Source of the DNA: Adiantum capillus-veneris
Lineage: Eukaryota > Streptophyta > Polypodiopsida > Polypodiales > Pteridaceae
Length of the DNA: 64,000 nucleotides
NCBI GenBank assembly: GCA_014529385.2
Contig: CM043970.1
Span: forward strand, 63,041,496 to 63,105,495
Direction of reading: 5' to 3'
How positions within the stretch are numbered: position 1 is the stretch's first letter; each line of letters begins with the position of its first letter. Positions 49,697 through 60,361 of this stretch are shown here, in pieces. The translations under genes and the position numbers were made by a program. The notes under the pieces were generated by a model. That model was not told the origin of the DNA. It ran no database searches and saw only the letters and a program-made list of their open reading frames with translations.

Positions 49697-51488
49697 TGTA
49701 AAGAATGAGGATGCAAGAGAGCTACACAAGACAAGCACAAAGCACACAAAGATGGAAAGCTTCTTCTTCTTCTTCACAGAAACGAGAGTACAAAATGACT
49801 AAGTGCTAAAGCTGAAAAGTAGCACATATGTACATGCGGTCACTGAGTGTGAACTCGCTAGAAGCGTACTAGGCTGGCACTATAAGTGTAGTCCAGCTGT
49901 AGAATCACTGGCAGAGATCCTCCGTGTCGGTCACCTAACGCGCCAGTGAGTAAATGCCGTAAGCGGCCAAGACCCGTAGTGGATGCCAGCTCAAGGTGTA
50001 GAGCTCGACATCTCAACACTCCCCCTCGAGCTCTGCATGTCGCAGAGTCCAAGCATAGTCCGAAAACGTCGAAGCTTCTCAGCTCCGAGGGCCTTGGTAA
50101 AGATATCCGCTATCTGCTCCTCTGTGCTGACGTAGACCAAGTCGATGTCGCCCGCCAACACTCGCTCTCGAACGTAGTGGTAATGGACCTCTATGTGTTT
50201 GGTCCTGGCATGGAACACTGGGTTCCTAGCCAACTGCATGCTGCTGAGGTTGTCACAATGGATGAAAATCTGCTGGTCCACCTGCACTCCCAAGTCCTCA
50301 AGTAATGTGCGTAGCCAAGCTACCTCGCACGCCGCAACTGCTGCACCTCTGTACTCGGCCTCTGTGCTCGATAAAGCAACCGTAGGCTGCTTTTTGCTGC
50401 TCCAAGTAACAGCAGCACTCCCAAAAGAGAACATGAAGCCACTCGTAGATCTCCTATCAACAATGCTACCTGCCCAATCTGCATCTGTATACCCATACAA
50501 TGCTAATGGTGCATCTGCTGCATAGAACAATGCGTAGTCAAGAGTACCTTGCACATACCTAAGTGTGCGTCGTACTCCATCCAAATGTGGCTTCCTCGGA
50601 AGTTGCATGAACTGACTCTCCAAGCCTACTGTGTAGCTCAAGTCTGGCCTCGTGATAGTCAAGTAGATTAGACTACCCACAATCTTCCTGTACATGTTGA
50701 CATTCTCAACAACATCACCCTTCTCTGCACTCAGCTTTGCATTCACATCCAAGGGAATAGAAATTGGCTTACAATCAGCCATACCATACTTTGACAACAT
50801 GTCCAAAGCATACTGTCTCTGTGATAGCCATACACCCTCTGGAGTCCTGATCACCTCAATGCCAAGAAAGTAGCGCAACTCATCTAAATCTTTCATTTCA
50901 AACTCCTGTTTGAGAAGACCCTTCACATGGTCAATCTCCATAGCATTGTCACCAACAATAATAAGGTCATCTACATATATGGTAATGACCACAATCAAGC
51001 GTACATACAACCACTGTACTTGTACAGTAAATCTCTGTATACTGCACTTTGGAGACCTGTTCAAAAACTTGTGCGAAAAACTTTGGCATCTGGTCGTGGA
51101 TTGCGAACGAAGGGATTGTGATGCTCTTGCTCTCTTAGCCTCTCTTGCCTGCACCAGGCTCTGATACCATGTAAAGAATGAGGATGCAAGAGAGCTACAC
51201 AAGACAAGCACAAAGCACACAGAGATGGAAAGCTTCTTCTTCTTCTTCACAGAAAAGAGAGTACAAAATGACTAAGTGCTAAAGCTGAAAAGTAGCACAT
51301 ATGTACATGCGGTCACTAAGTGTGAACTCGCTAGAAGCGTACTAGGCTGGCACTATAAGTGTAGTCCAGCTGTAGAATCACTGGCAGAGATCCTCCGTGT
51401 CGGTCACCTAACGCGCCCGTGAGTAAATGCCGTAAGCGGCCAAGACGCGTAGTGGATGCCAGCTCAAGGTGTAGAGCTCGACATCTCA
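49697..51488 (-). mobile_element. Internally deleted copia, copy of 41155-46399
   Basis: Two 319-bp LTRs (49697-50015 and 51170-51488) around 1.15 kb of interior. Compared with 41155-46399 it lacks the equivalent of 42455-45907 (3,453 bp). The join is at CCACAATC, present at both ends of the deleted stretch, which indicates a microhomology-mediated deletion. The PBS (near 51158-51169) and polypurine tract are retained. It lies in the DFxENY-family gene. Confidence 0.93.
49991..51250 (-). CDS. LTR-initiated fusion ORF: leader plus RT/RNase H
   Basis: An uninterrupted frame of 419 residues. The first 87 or so residues (starting MKKKKKLSISVCFVLVLCSS) are LTR and leader sequence that is non-coding in the parent. 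The remainder is the end of copia reverse transcriptase from ITIYVDDLIIVG onward and the complete RNase H. The fusion arose by the internal deletion. Whether it is expressed is unknown; a hydrophobic N-terminal stretch resembling a signal peptide is likely accidental. Confidence 0.55.
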   Translation of the reverse strand: MKKKKKLSISVCFVLVLCSSLASSFFTWYQSLVQAREAKRARASQSLRSQSTTRCQSFSHKFLNRSPKCSIQRFTVQVQWLYVRLIVVITIYVDDLIIVGDNAMEIDHVKGLLKQEFEMKDLDELRYFLGIEVIRTPEGVWLSQRQYALDMLSKYGMADCKPISIPLDVNAKLSAEKGDVVENVNMYRKIVGSLIYLTITRPDLSYTVGLESQFMQLPRKPHLDGVRRTLRYVQGTLDYALFYAADAPLALYGYTDADWAGSIVDRRSTSGFMFSFGSAAVTWSSKKQPTVALSSTEAEYRGAAVAACEVAWLRTLLEDLGVQVDQQIFIHCDNLSSMQLARNPVFHARTKHIEVHYHYVRERVLAGDIDLVYVSTEEQIADIFTKALGAEKLRRFRTMLGLCDMQSSRGSVEMSSSTP

Positions 51489-52235
51489 AAAGACTTGAAG
51501 ATGAAAGAAGGGACACCTATGTCCAATCATCTGAATGAATTCAACACAATCTATAGTCAGTTGTCAGCTCAAGGTGTCAAGTTTGATGAACCTGTTAGAG
51601 CTATGTTCATGTTGATCACATTGCGGGAAAGTTGGGACACTTTTCACACATCTTTGAGTAATTCTGCACCTCCAGATGGTTTGAACATAGCAGGTGTAGA
51701 AGGACGTCTGCTTACTGAAGAAACCAATAGAAAGACAATGGACAAAGGCAAAGGAACATCCTTAGTTATCAGTGAAAGGAATATTGAGATACCTGAAAGC
51801 TACAAAGAGTATGCGTATATGCTATGGGAGTCAGGAGCTAAGTGTAAAGGGTTTTACAGACTCAAATTATGTAGGTGACTTAGACAACCGAAGGTCTACG
51901 TCAGGGTATGTCTTTACATTGGCTGGTGGAGCAGTATCATGGCGTTCTAGATTACAAGATTGTGTTACTCAGTCTACTACAGAGGCTGAATATGTTGCAA
52001 CATCAGAGGCATGCAAAGAATCAATTTGGCTTAATCGACTAGTAACAGATTTGGGAATCAAAGAAGAGATGCCTGTGTTATATTGTGATAGTCAAAGTGC
52101 TATACAATTGGCTGGCAATCTAGTTTATCACTCAAAGACAAAGCATGTGGATGTGAAGTATCATTTCATCAGGGAAATGCTCGAGGATAAGCAACTTCAG
52201 CTTGTCAAAGTTCACACCACAGAAAATCCTGCTGA
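51489..52235 (+). pseudogene. Duplicate of copia Gag/RNase H block
   Basis: Matches 46400-47146 over 747 bp with no difference seen by eye, including the AAAGACTT boundary with the nested LTR and the Gag-RNase H deletion junction. Ends at GCTGA, then continues into DFxENY-family sequence. There is no LTR of this copia on either side. Confidence 0.92.
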
Positions 52236-52520
52236 AATGCACCAACACAAAGTGCTTGGCCAAAACAGAGGAAAAGGATCAATGGCACAACATCATTAAG
52301 AAAAATTTGTATGTGGTTGAGGGTCTATTCTACGACAAGGTAAATGGCTGAGATGATACTTATGTCTTTTTGGATAACAAGCCCACTGCTCTAATCTACT
52401 CCCATATGGTGCGATGCATCAGGCTTTCCATGTCCTCGAGGGAAGGTGAGCATAATGTATATGATATGTCAAATGACATATTCGAGAAAATCTATAACAG
52501 CACGCCCCAAAGGAGAACTT
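52236..52520 (+). pseudogene. DFxENY-family gene, C-terminal part
   Basis: In one frame, with a single stop: KCTNTKCLAKTEEKDQWH, then YVVEGLFYDKVNG, DDTYVFLDNKPTALIYSH and EHNVYDMSNDIFEKIYNST. It follows from the preceding block once the copia composite is removed. No domain recognised; assigned by position and by Cys/Trp content. Confidence 0.45.
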
Positions 52521-52871
52521 GTAAGATTTATCTCTGTAAATTTGACTTGAGGACTTGGCTAGCACTTTTAACAGTAGCTAGCACTATTATATATATATAT
52601 ATATAATTGAGGTAGTGAACTTGACCAGCTCTTTGGACCACCTAACCAACACTTTTTAGCACTTGGAAAACACTTTGAATCACTTGACCACTTAACCAAC
52701 ACTTAATACCCAATCTAGTTGATGACAACAGAAACAGTTGACTTGCAAAGTTCTTCATAGTATATTCAGGTTTAGTTACAAGAACAATTTGCTTTACATG
52801 GAGTTAGCTTTTTCAAGGAGTAAAGTCAGTTAGTTAGAAGACTGCTCTGGCCATTCTTACCGACGTGGCCG
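52521..52871. other. Spacer between convergent genes
   Basis: Contains a short (TA)n run (52588-52604) and a few AGCACTT/CACTTGACC words (52640-52710) related to the 10-bp arrays. Confidence 0.5.
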
Positions 52872-55800
52872 CTAATAATTGGTTGCTAGAGGTGGAATTT
52901 TTAGGTCAAGAATGTTTTTTTGTGCGTGCACTATTCCATGTGCCAGATCCCAGTCCAATTGTGCAAGTTCATCCTTCCTAGCATCAAATGGACATTTCCT
53001 AATAGTCTTGGCTCTGTCAGGAGTCTCAACCCACTGTATTATAAATAAGACAACATCCTCCTTGAGGAAATTTTTCCATTGCCTCTTATTTTGCTTTTCT
53101 ATCCTAGGCACAATGACAAAGTTACTGGGATCATTGAAGTATATCTTATAAAAGGAATCATCCAGCAGTAAAGTGTTAGACTTATTGAACTTAGAAAGAG
53201 GTACCAAAAGGTTTCTAGTTTTTTGAAAAACATTTGCTTTGGGGGTTTCCATATTCCCAACTGCTAACATGGCAGCAGTTTTGTGCCAGCCACCCACTCA
53301 AACAATGCTTGGCCTGAGATAGTCACTTGTCCATACCCTTCTCAAGATTGTGGCATGCGCGCGACGACCATAGAAAAGTCTCTGCTATCTGATTGAGTCC
53401 AAGCTAGAATAATTTTGCATCGTTCTGTACATAGTAAGTGACATTATCATCTCCCTTTACTTTGTCAAAGTACAACGTGTTTAAGTCTGGGGGTTCTAAT
53501 CCTTTGTGCTTATCGTGCACACAAGCAAGCACATTGTTGAAGTCTACAATTACTGCCAAATCTCTATGGATTAGGAAGCAAGACATTTGTTCGTAGCAAG
53601 GAAGCTGGCAATCAATGTGCTCTACCTCATCAATGGGTGGTGGGGGTTTTGTGCCAACCACACGAATTTTAACTATAGAGCACAAATGGACAAAAACTAA
53701 GAGAGAATACTTAAATTTGTATTGTCGGGAAAAAAGATACAAACACGCAATCTAAAAAAGATAGCATGAAAAAAAGATAAAAAGATGCAAGAAGCTTTAG
53801 ATTCTTGCATGCTCTAGTTTTTTTGGGGAGTATGCCAGTACTCTTTTTGGGGTCTTGGGACAACTCATCCTCCACCTGCTTCTTTCTCTTCTTTTGCATC
53901 TTCATCGCTACAAATTGCAGGGTTGATTCCATTTCAGGATTCTCTACCTCAGCTACATTGTCCTCCTTACAGGCATCAGTACCTGGGCAGCATATTGTGA
54001 CCACAATGAACAAGGTGACCATGATTCAGACATGGGAGAAGACAGATTTACAAAACTGACATTACCTTGGTCTCCTTCAAAATCTCCGTCACCACCCTCA
54101 ACGATTTTCCCACCCTCAAAGTTATTGTACTTCAACAGCATGGCATCAAGGTCATAGACATCATCCACATCGTGCATGGACGATGTGGAAGCTTCTTTCT
54201 CTTCCTTTGGCTCAGCTGAACCAACGCACACAATTAGTATCCAAAATAGATTAGCATAAGTTCTATTGTATAAAATGACCAATCTACCTTCAAGCTCCTC
54301 TAAGAATTCCCAAGTGCCCATTATCTTGCTATATATGGGGTATCTCCCATTTACAGTCTGGTACAACACACTTGGGATCACGCTGACCACTGAAAAGTAG
54401 AACGAATAGTATCAGAGGGCACACGGTAGCTGAAAGATATCGGCCGCATATTTTCCCGACAGTTCTTGACCACAGGCCACACAATTTCCAGACAATAAAA
54501 TAATATCCACACTAAATTTAGACTTGGAAGGTGGAGTGGGCACTAGAAGGGCCCTTCCCTCTCTTTTCATGAACTTGCTGGACCCCTTCATGAAGGAGGC
54601 TTGCCTTCTGAACTCACCAAGCTCCCTGTCCATTTCCTGAACTATTTTTTGTACAAAATGGAAAACAAAGGAAGATTATTGCTTCAAAGTGCTTTAATGT
54701 GCCTGCAGGTGGTTCAAAGTGCTTTCAAGTGCATAAAAATTAGGCACTTTTTAGCACTTGGAGGCATTTGTAGGTGTTTAAAAGTGCTTGGAAGTGCTTT
54801 TGCAGGTGCTCAATCTGTCCACTTGCAGCACTTTGAAAGACACTTGCTAGCACTTGGAAGCTATTTTTAGCACTTTGAAGCACTTTTAACCACCTGCAAA
54901 CTCCTACAAGTGCTTCTAGGGTCTTAAAAGTGGCTAAAAGTGCTCTGAAGTGATTGAAAAAAGAACTTTTAAGCACTTCAAAAGCATTTTGAAGCAATTT
55001 TAACCACTTTGAAGCACCTTCAAGCACTCGCAAGAGTTTGCGAGTAGGTGAAAGTGCTTTAATATGCCTGCATGCAGGTGGTTCAAAGTGCTTGCAAGTG
55101 CATAAAAGTTAGGCACTTTTTAGCACTTCCAGGAATTTGTAGGTGTTTAAAAGTGCTTGGAAGTGCTTGGAGGTGGTTAAAAGTGTTTATAAGTGCTAAA
55201 AAGTCAAGCATTGTTTAGCACTCGCAACCACGTTTAACCACTTATATGCACCTGCAAGCACTTGCAGGCATTTCCAGGTGTTTGCATGTGCTTAAAAGAA
55301 CATGCAGGTGGCTAAAAGTGTTTCCAAGTGCTTAAAAGGTGAGCACTCTCAACCACTTTTAGCATTTTCTAGCAGTTTATACACTTTAAAGATAGAAAAA
55401 GTTGGAGTACCTGGAGGGCTGACACCTCCCCTTCATCCTTACAGCATCATTGTAGAATACCCTTGTAAGGGCTTCGATTTCAACCTCTTTTTTGGCAATT
55501 GCAGCTGCGTTTTCTGTTGGAGAGGCTTTCAATTTCTCCACCTCCTCTCTAATTCTCTCCACCTCTACAGTGATGGGTGTGCAAGCCGAGAAGGTACCTT
55601 CGTTGCGCAACCATAAGTCCCGCTTTGCAACCACGACTATCTTTGTAGACTTCACATTCTCTTCTGCCTTCACTGTCCGTTGCTCAAGGTCATCGGCAAG
55701 ATTATCCACCCATGTTGTGTAGAGGGGCTAAGAGACTGTCCACATGTGTTGTAGAGGGAGGCTAGACACCCCAGGACCGTCCACATCATTCTCTATCAAT

Positions 55801-56222
55801 CCTTCAAATGTGGGGGATTCCTTCATGCCATAATCATACATGAACTTATGTATTTTCTAATTGAGTTCCCCTTTCTGGCACTTGACATTCTCTAATACTT
55901 GATCCCCAACCAAAGCCCATGCAATCTTATGGCTGTCGGGGTCTGCTTTGGCAGCATCGCAGTATTCATATGCAAACCCCCTCGCAAACCTTTTCATGAG
56001 CTTGCCATTGGAGGGGGCAGCGTGGTAGACATTCTAATACAAAAGCCTACATGCATCGTAAAGGGGGTCATGCACCTGGTGGAGGAAGATCTTAGTCTTC
56101 TTCTTCTCTGGCACCTTGAACACTGTTGACCACTATTGAGGTGGCAGGTCATTGTCTGTTAAATCCTTGGGCAGCTTGTCCTCCATGCTCAGTTCATATT
56201 CCTCATGCAATTGTAATGCAAA
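52872..56222 (-). pseudogene. FCP1/NIF-type HAD phosphatase-like gene with introns
   Basis: A spliced minus-strand gene. Block 1 (56222-about 55411) is Glu/Lys-rich with a coiled coil (VEVERIREEVEKLKASPTEN) and three stops. Later exons are well bounded: 54389-54288 and 54215-54066 have AG/GT borders, lengths of 102 and 150 bp and preserved phase; the next begins at 53982 (GTDACKED) and is Lys-rich (KKRKK). The last block (53672-52872) carries the HAD domain: AVIVDFNNVLACV (motif I, DxN form), FLWSSRACHNLEKGMDK, then after a frameshift SNTLLLDDSFYKIYFNDP (motif III/IV region). Plant FCP1-like proteins show the same string (WSSR..N, SNTLLLDDSPYK). Such enzymes dephosphorylate RNA polymerase II or other proteins; the stops and altered acidic motif argue this copy is dead. 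Confidence 0.7.
54690..55380. repeat. AGTGCTTNAA/AGCACTT array in intron-like position
   Basis: Same 10-bp family as 39125-39526, here in both orientations, with a higher-order duplication of about 360 bp (54690-54800 resembles 55045-55165). It lies between the coiled-coil block and the next exon of the HAD gene, preceded by a plausible donor CAG|GTACTCC near 55410. Confidence 0.85.
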
Positions 56223-57180
56223 ACAGAAAAACCTAGAAAGTACCGGATACTCCACCGATGCTGCAAGCAAAGCCATGGAGAAAAATGATTTGCAGCCAAT
56301 GCTGAAAAATAGGATTTTTTGCCATGCATTGCCATGAGGCGCATAAACACGACCAAAATGCAATGTAGAACTCACCTTTTTGAGCATATTTTTCAGCCGA
56401 CAACATGCACTTGGAGAGGAAAGTGTTGGCGATCGTGTTTGTTGCTGGGGTTTGCACTGTCATGTTGGTTGCAGGAGACTATGTGTCGTGGTTTTTGAAG
56501 TCTTCTACTGTGCCGCATGTGTTGCAAGGGTCTGATGTGTGTTGGCTATTGTGGGGGTCTGTTGTGCTGTGGTGTTTATTGCAAGGGCCATCTGCTCTAC
56601 CGCCTCCATGCTCTAAGTCAGGTTTTTGTGCTTCCTAGAGGGAGTGTTCTTCTTGTGAGTCATCTCTATCGAGGGTGTTGCTAGAGCCTTTATGCTTCCG
56701 TGCCGGGGGCAATGGGGGCAGAGCTCCACCAGGGCTATGGCATGGCGCGATGGGTGCAATGGGGGGTAGAACTCAACGGCTATAGAATGCAATGGGTAGA
56801 GCACGAGTAATGGGGGGAGCACGAGCTATGGGAGTAGAGCGAGCACACAGGTACAAGCGGGCGTCCGAGTGACAAGCTAGGTGCATGAGAGGGAAGGAGA
56901 AAGAGGACAAGGAGTGTCTAGGCCATGATGACTGTAAGTTCAAAAAAAGGGGACCCACACCACCCCATAATGGCTTGCATGCATCTAGATTATAGGTACA
57001 TAAATTATATTGCATGCAAATTTAGTATTTCCCTCTCCCTCTTTTTCCAAATTTGAAAAACGTTGAATTTACCTCCACCTAGGTGCTACCACCAAAAGGT
57101 GCAAAAAGTGGTACCACCTAGACATCGTTTCACCCATGGAACATACCCAACATTGTTTGGTTTTCTTGAGCACTTTTTGC
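56223..57180. other. Unassigned region
   Basis: Short frames on both strands with no recognisable domain. The part nearest 56222-56390 may be the first exon of the HAD gene (weak). Confidence 0.45.
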
Positions 57181-59590
57181 AAAGTTCAAAATAGTCGTCC
57201 ATAGCATCTAACCATGCTTTGGCATCTCGCTCTAAATTGGGTCCCTCTCCCTTGAAAGTAGGGAGTTGGACTTGCTTTATACTAATTTTTTCTCTTGAGT
57301 AACAGTGTAAAGGCTATTTATGCGAGTATTACCCTGGGATTGAATTAGTAGAATTTAGTACTAGATAACTTAATAAGATACCATCGGATAATCTTACCAT
57401 ATCATAGTACCTTGTCTTCAAGCGAAAGGATAGCTTCGGGTTGTAGCACCTCTTCTTGGTCTTCAATTTTGGGAGGGTCTTCAATAATTGGTTCACTTGG
57501 TGGCTCTCTTTTGTAGGGTTTAAGTAGGCTCACATGAAAGTCATTGTGTATGAGCCAACGGTTGGTCAACTTGAGTTTATAAGCCATCTGATTGATTGGC
57601 TTCAAATTTTGAAAAAGACCATAGTATCGTTTTGCTAGTTTAGCTTAATACTTTTGATGGCCCGTAGGATTTTTCCCATCGTTTGCCTCAACTGAGACTT
57701 GGAAAAATTATGTAAGGCCCAATCATTTTCTTTGAAGATTAAGGCCCTTATGTGCTTGTCAGCATTAGCTTTTTGCCTTTCTTGCAAGATGGATATAGCC
57801 TCCGTAATATTTTGAAAAGATTCTTGTACATCATGGCTATACTCATCGGCATCGAAGATCTTCCCATGTATTTTACGTAGCAAGATACTTTTAGGTCTTC
57901 CCTCAATGATTTCAAAATATATTTTTCCCATAGAAGTATGGACAGTATTATCGTATACATACTCTATAAGAGGTAAGTACTTTTCACATTATGAGAGTTG
58001 ATCTACTTATGTAACGTAAGTCTTTAGTAGATCAAGAATTGTAAGATTGGCTATCTCAATTTGGCCATCCGTTTGTGGGTGACAGGCCGAAGAGAAGTTC
58101 AATCTTGTACCTAGATTTTTAAAGAGACCTTTCTAGAAATTACTGTTCATTCTAGGACCTCTATCTGACACAATGGATGTTGGCAATCCATGGTGTTTGA
58201 AAATTTGGGATATGAAGACAGTTTCCATTTGGTATGCCTTAATAGTCTTTTTGAAAGGAATAAACTGTGCTTGCTTGCTAAACCTATCGACTATTGTCCA
58301 TATTCCCGTATTCCCATGGATAGACTTGGGTAATCCAAAGATTAAATCCATGGATATACTCTCCCATGGTGAATTAGGGATTGGCAATGGCTGGAGTAAT
58401 CCAATCTGCTTCCCTCTATCATACTTAGTCTTTTGGCCTACCACACATTTTGAAACATACTCTTGTATGTCCACTTTCATGGTAGGCCAATAGAAATACG
58501 TCTCTACTCCTCAAAGAGTAGGTTGAATGCCTCTATGCCCCGCATACGGAGGAGCATGGGATTCATACATGACTTTGTCATGAAGGGACTGGGTAATACA
58601 TAGCCTATTTCCATGGAGAAGATAACCATCCTACGAGGTGAATGGTTCCTCTTTATTTACCAAATCAAGGGTTGACATTATGTCCTTAAAGTTGGGGTCA
58701 GTAGCATACTCATCTATCATAGAAGATAGATCATTGTGAGTTGACATAGACATCGCATTAACTTTTGGTTGTTCGTGAAAGTGCATTGGCAACTTGATTT
58801 GGTTACCAACAATGTGAACAATATGAAAATAAAATTGCGAAATAAAATTTTCCCACCTCATTTTTCGGTTGAAAAGATCGGTTTGCGTCATGAAGTACTT
58901 GAGACTTTGGTTGTCCGTTTGTAGAATAAATGGAGTCCCCAATAGATAGTGCTTCCATGTGTCTAGGGCATGTAGAACATCTAAAAGATCTTTCTCATAA
59001 ATGCCTAAGACCCACTCATCCGTATTGAGACTTTGGCTCTCATATGCTATGGCATGACCTTATTGAAGCAGGACTACTCCAAGGCAATCACCACAAGCAT
59101 CAGACTGGACCTCAAATGGCTTTGAGAGATCCGGAAGCATGAGGACTGGTTGGGAGGTAAGCTTCTCTTTGAGCTTGTCAAAAGCAGTTTTCTCCTTAGC
59201 AGTCCATGAATAGTTAATGTTTTTCTTTGTTAAGTCATGTAATGGTCCTACTATTTGAGAGATTTTTTCTATGAATCATCTATAGTATGCACACAAACCA
59301 ATAAAGCTTCTTAGCTCATGTAGATTCCTTGGATTAGGCCATGCTTTTACTACCTCCAACTTGGATGGATCCATTTGGAAACTATCTTGAGAGATAATAT
59401 GACCTAAGTATTGAATCTCTCGAAGAAAAAAATTGCTTTTCTTTTCATTGGGAAAAAGCTTGTTCTCCCTTAGTGCTGGAAATATCACTTGGAGATGTTG
59501 CTTGTGCTCCTCCAATGACTTGGAGTAGACGATGGTATCATCAAATTTGCGGTAGGGTCTAATGATTTTTTCCATTAAACAATTGAACGT
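57181..59590 (-). pseudogene. Chromodomain Ty3 pol, 3' part, plus stray Gag
   Basis: Read leftward: reverse transcriptase end (TFNCLMEKIIRPYRKFDDTIV, EIQYLGHIIS) 59590-59276; RNase H (LQTDNQSLKYFMTQ) around 58942-58631; zinc-binding CVVGQKTKYDRGKQIGLLQP and integrase (SMDLIFGLP, VSDRGPR, CHPQTDGQIE) 58480-57800; C-terminal HNDFHVSLLKPYKREPP and chromodomain start EDPPKIEDQEEVLQPEAIL 57605-57402. The chromodomain marks the chromovirus lineage. At least six breaks. After it, at 57300-57190, a Gag fragment (TFKGEGPNLERDAKAWLDAM) in the same strand is out of order and belongs to another copy or a rearrangement. Confidence 0.88.
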
Positions 59591-59798
59591 TGGAGAGGGG
59601 GAATGGGGGAACACACCCGACACAAACACAAGGGCCTCTTTATAGCTCAGGGTATTCACAACACCCCTATCCTCTCAGAAAACACCTTCAAAGAAACACT
59701 TTACACTAGCAGACGACCGCCTGCTCAATTTCCACTTTTCACACACTCCACAAATCCACCACACAAGGCACAGCTGCTACCACGGCCTGTCTCCACCC

Positions 59799-59927
<129 letters not shown>

Positions 59928-60338
59928 TCACCGTCGATCCGAGGGGGTACACACATCCACACAGCCAGCACCGAGGGGAAACATGAAAGCAGGAGAAAGA
60001 GAAGGGGGGAAGGGGAAACAACAGCAAGAGGAGGAAACGGTGGCTTGATTGCACTTCAAAAAACATGTACACCGGCTTGCACTGCCATCACCATGGCCAT
60101 TTTGAAGAAAAAGTTACAAAGGGGCTAGCTTGCTAGAGAACTCCACTTTGCAGGCTTCAAATGGCATCCAAAAAGCTAGGAAAAAAGCTGCTAATTTGAT
60201 TCAATTTTTACTTTTATAGGGGAGGCCTTCAATTTGGGAATTTACACTTTAATTGGTCCACCTGGCACCTTGATTTGGCATTTTTTGGAATGGGAATCGC
60301 CTTGCTCTATTTGCTCTCTTCTTCTCTCTTTTGCTCTT

Positions 60339-60361
60339 GGGGGGGGGGGGGGGGGGGGGGG
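60339..60361. repeat. Poly-G run
   Basis: Twenty-three consecutive G residues. Length may be inexact if sequencing slipped. Confidence 0.9.
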
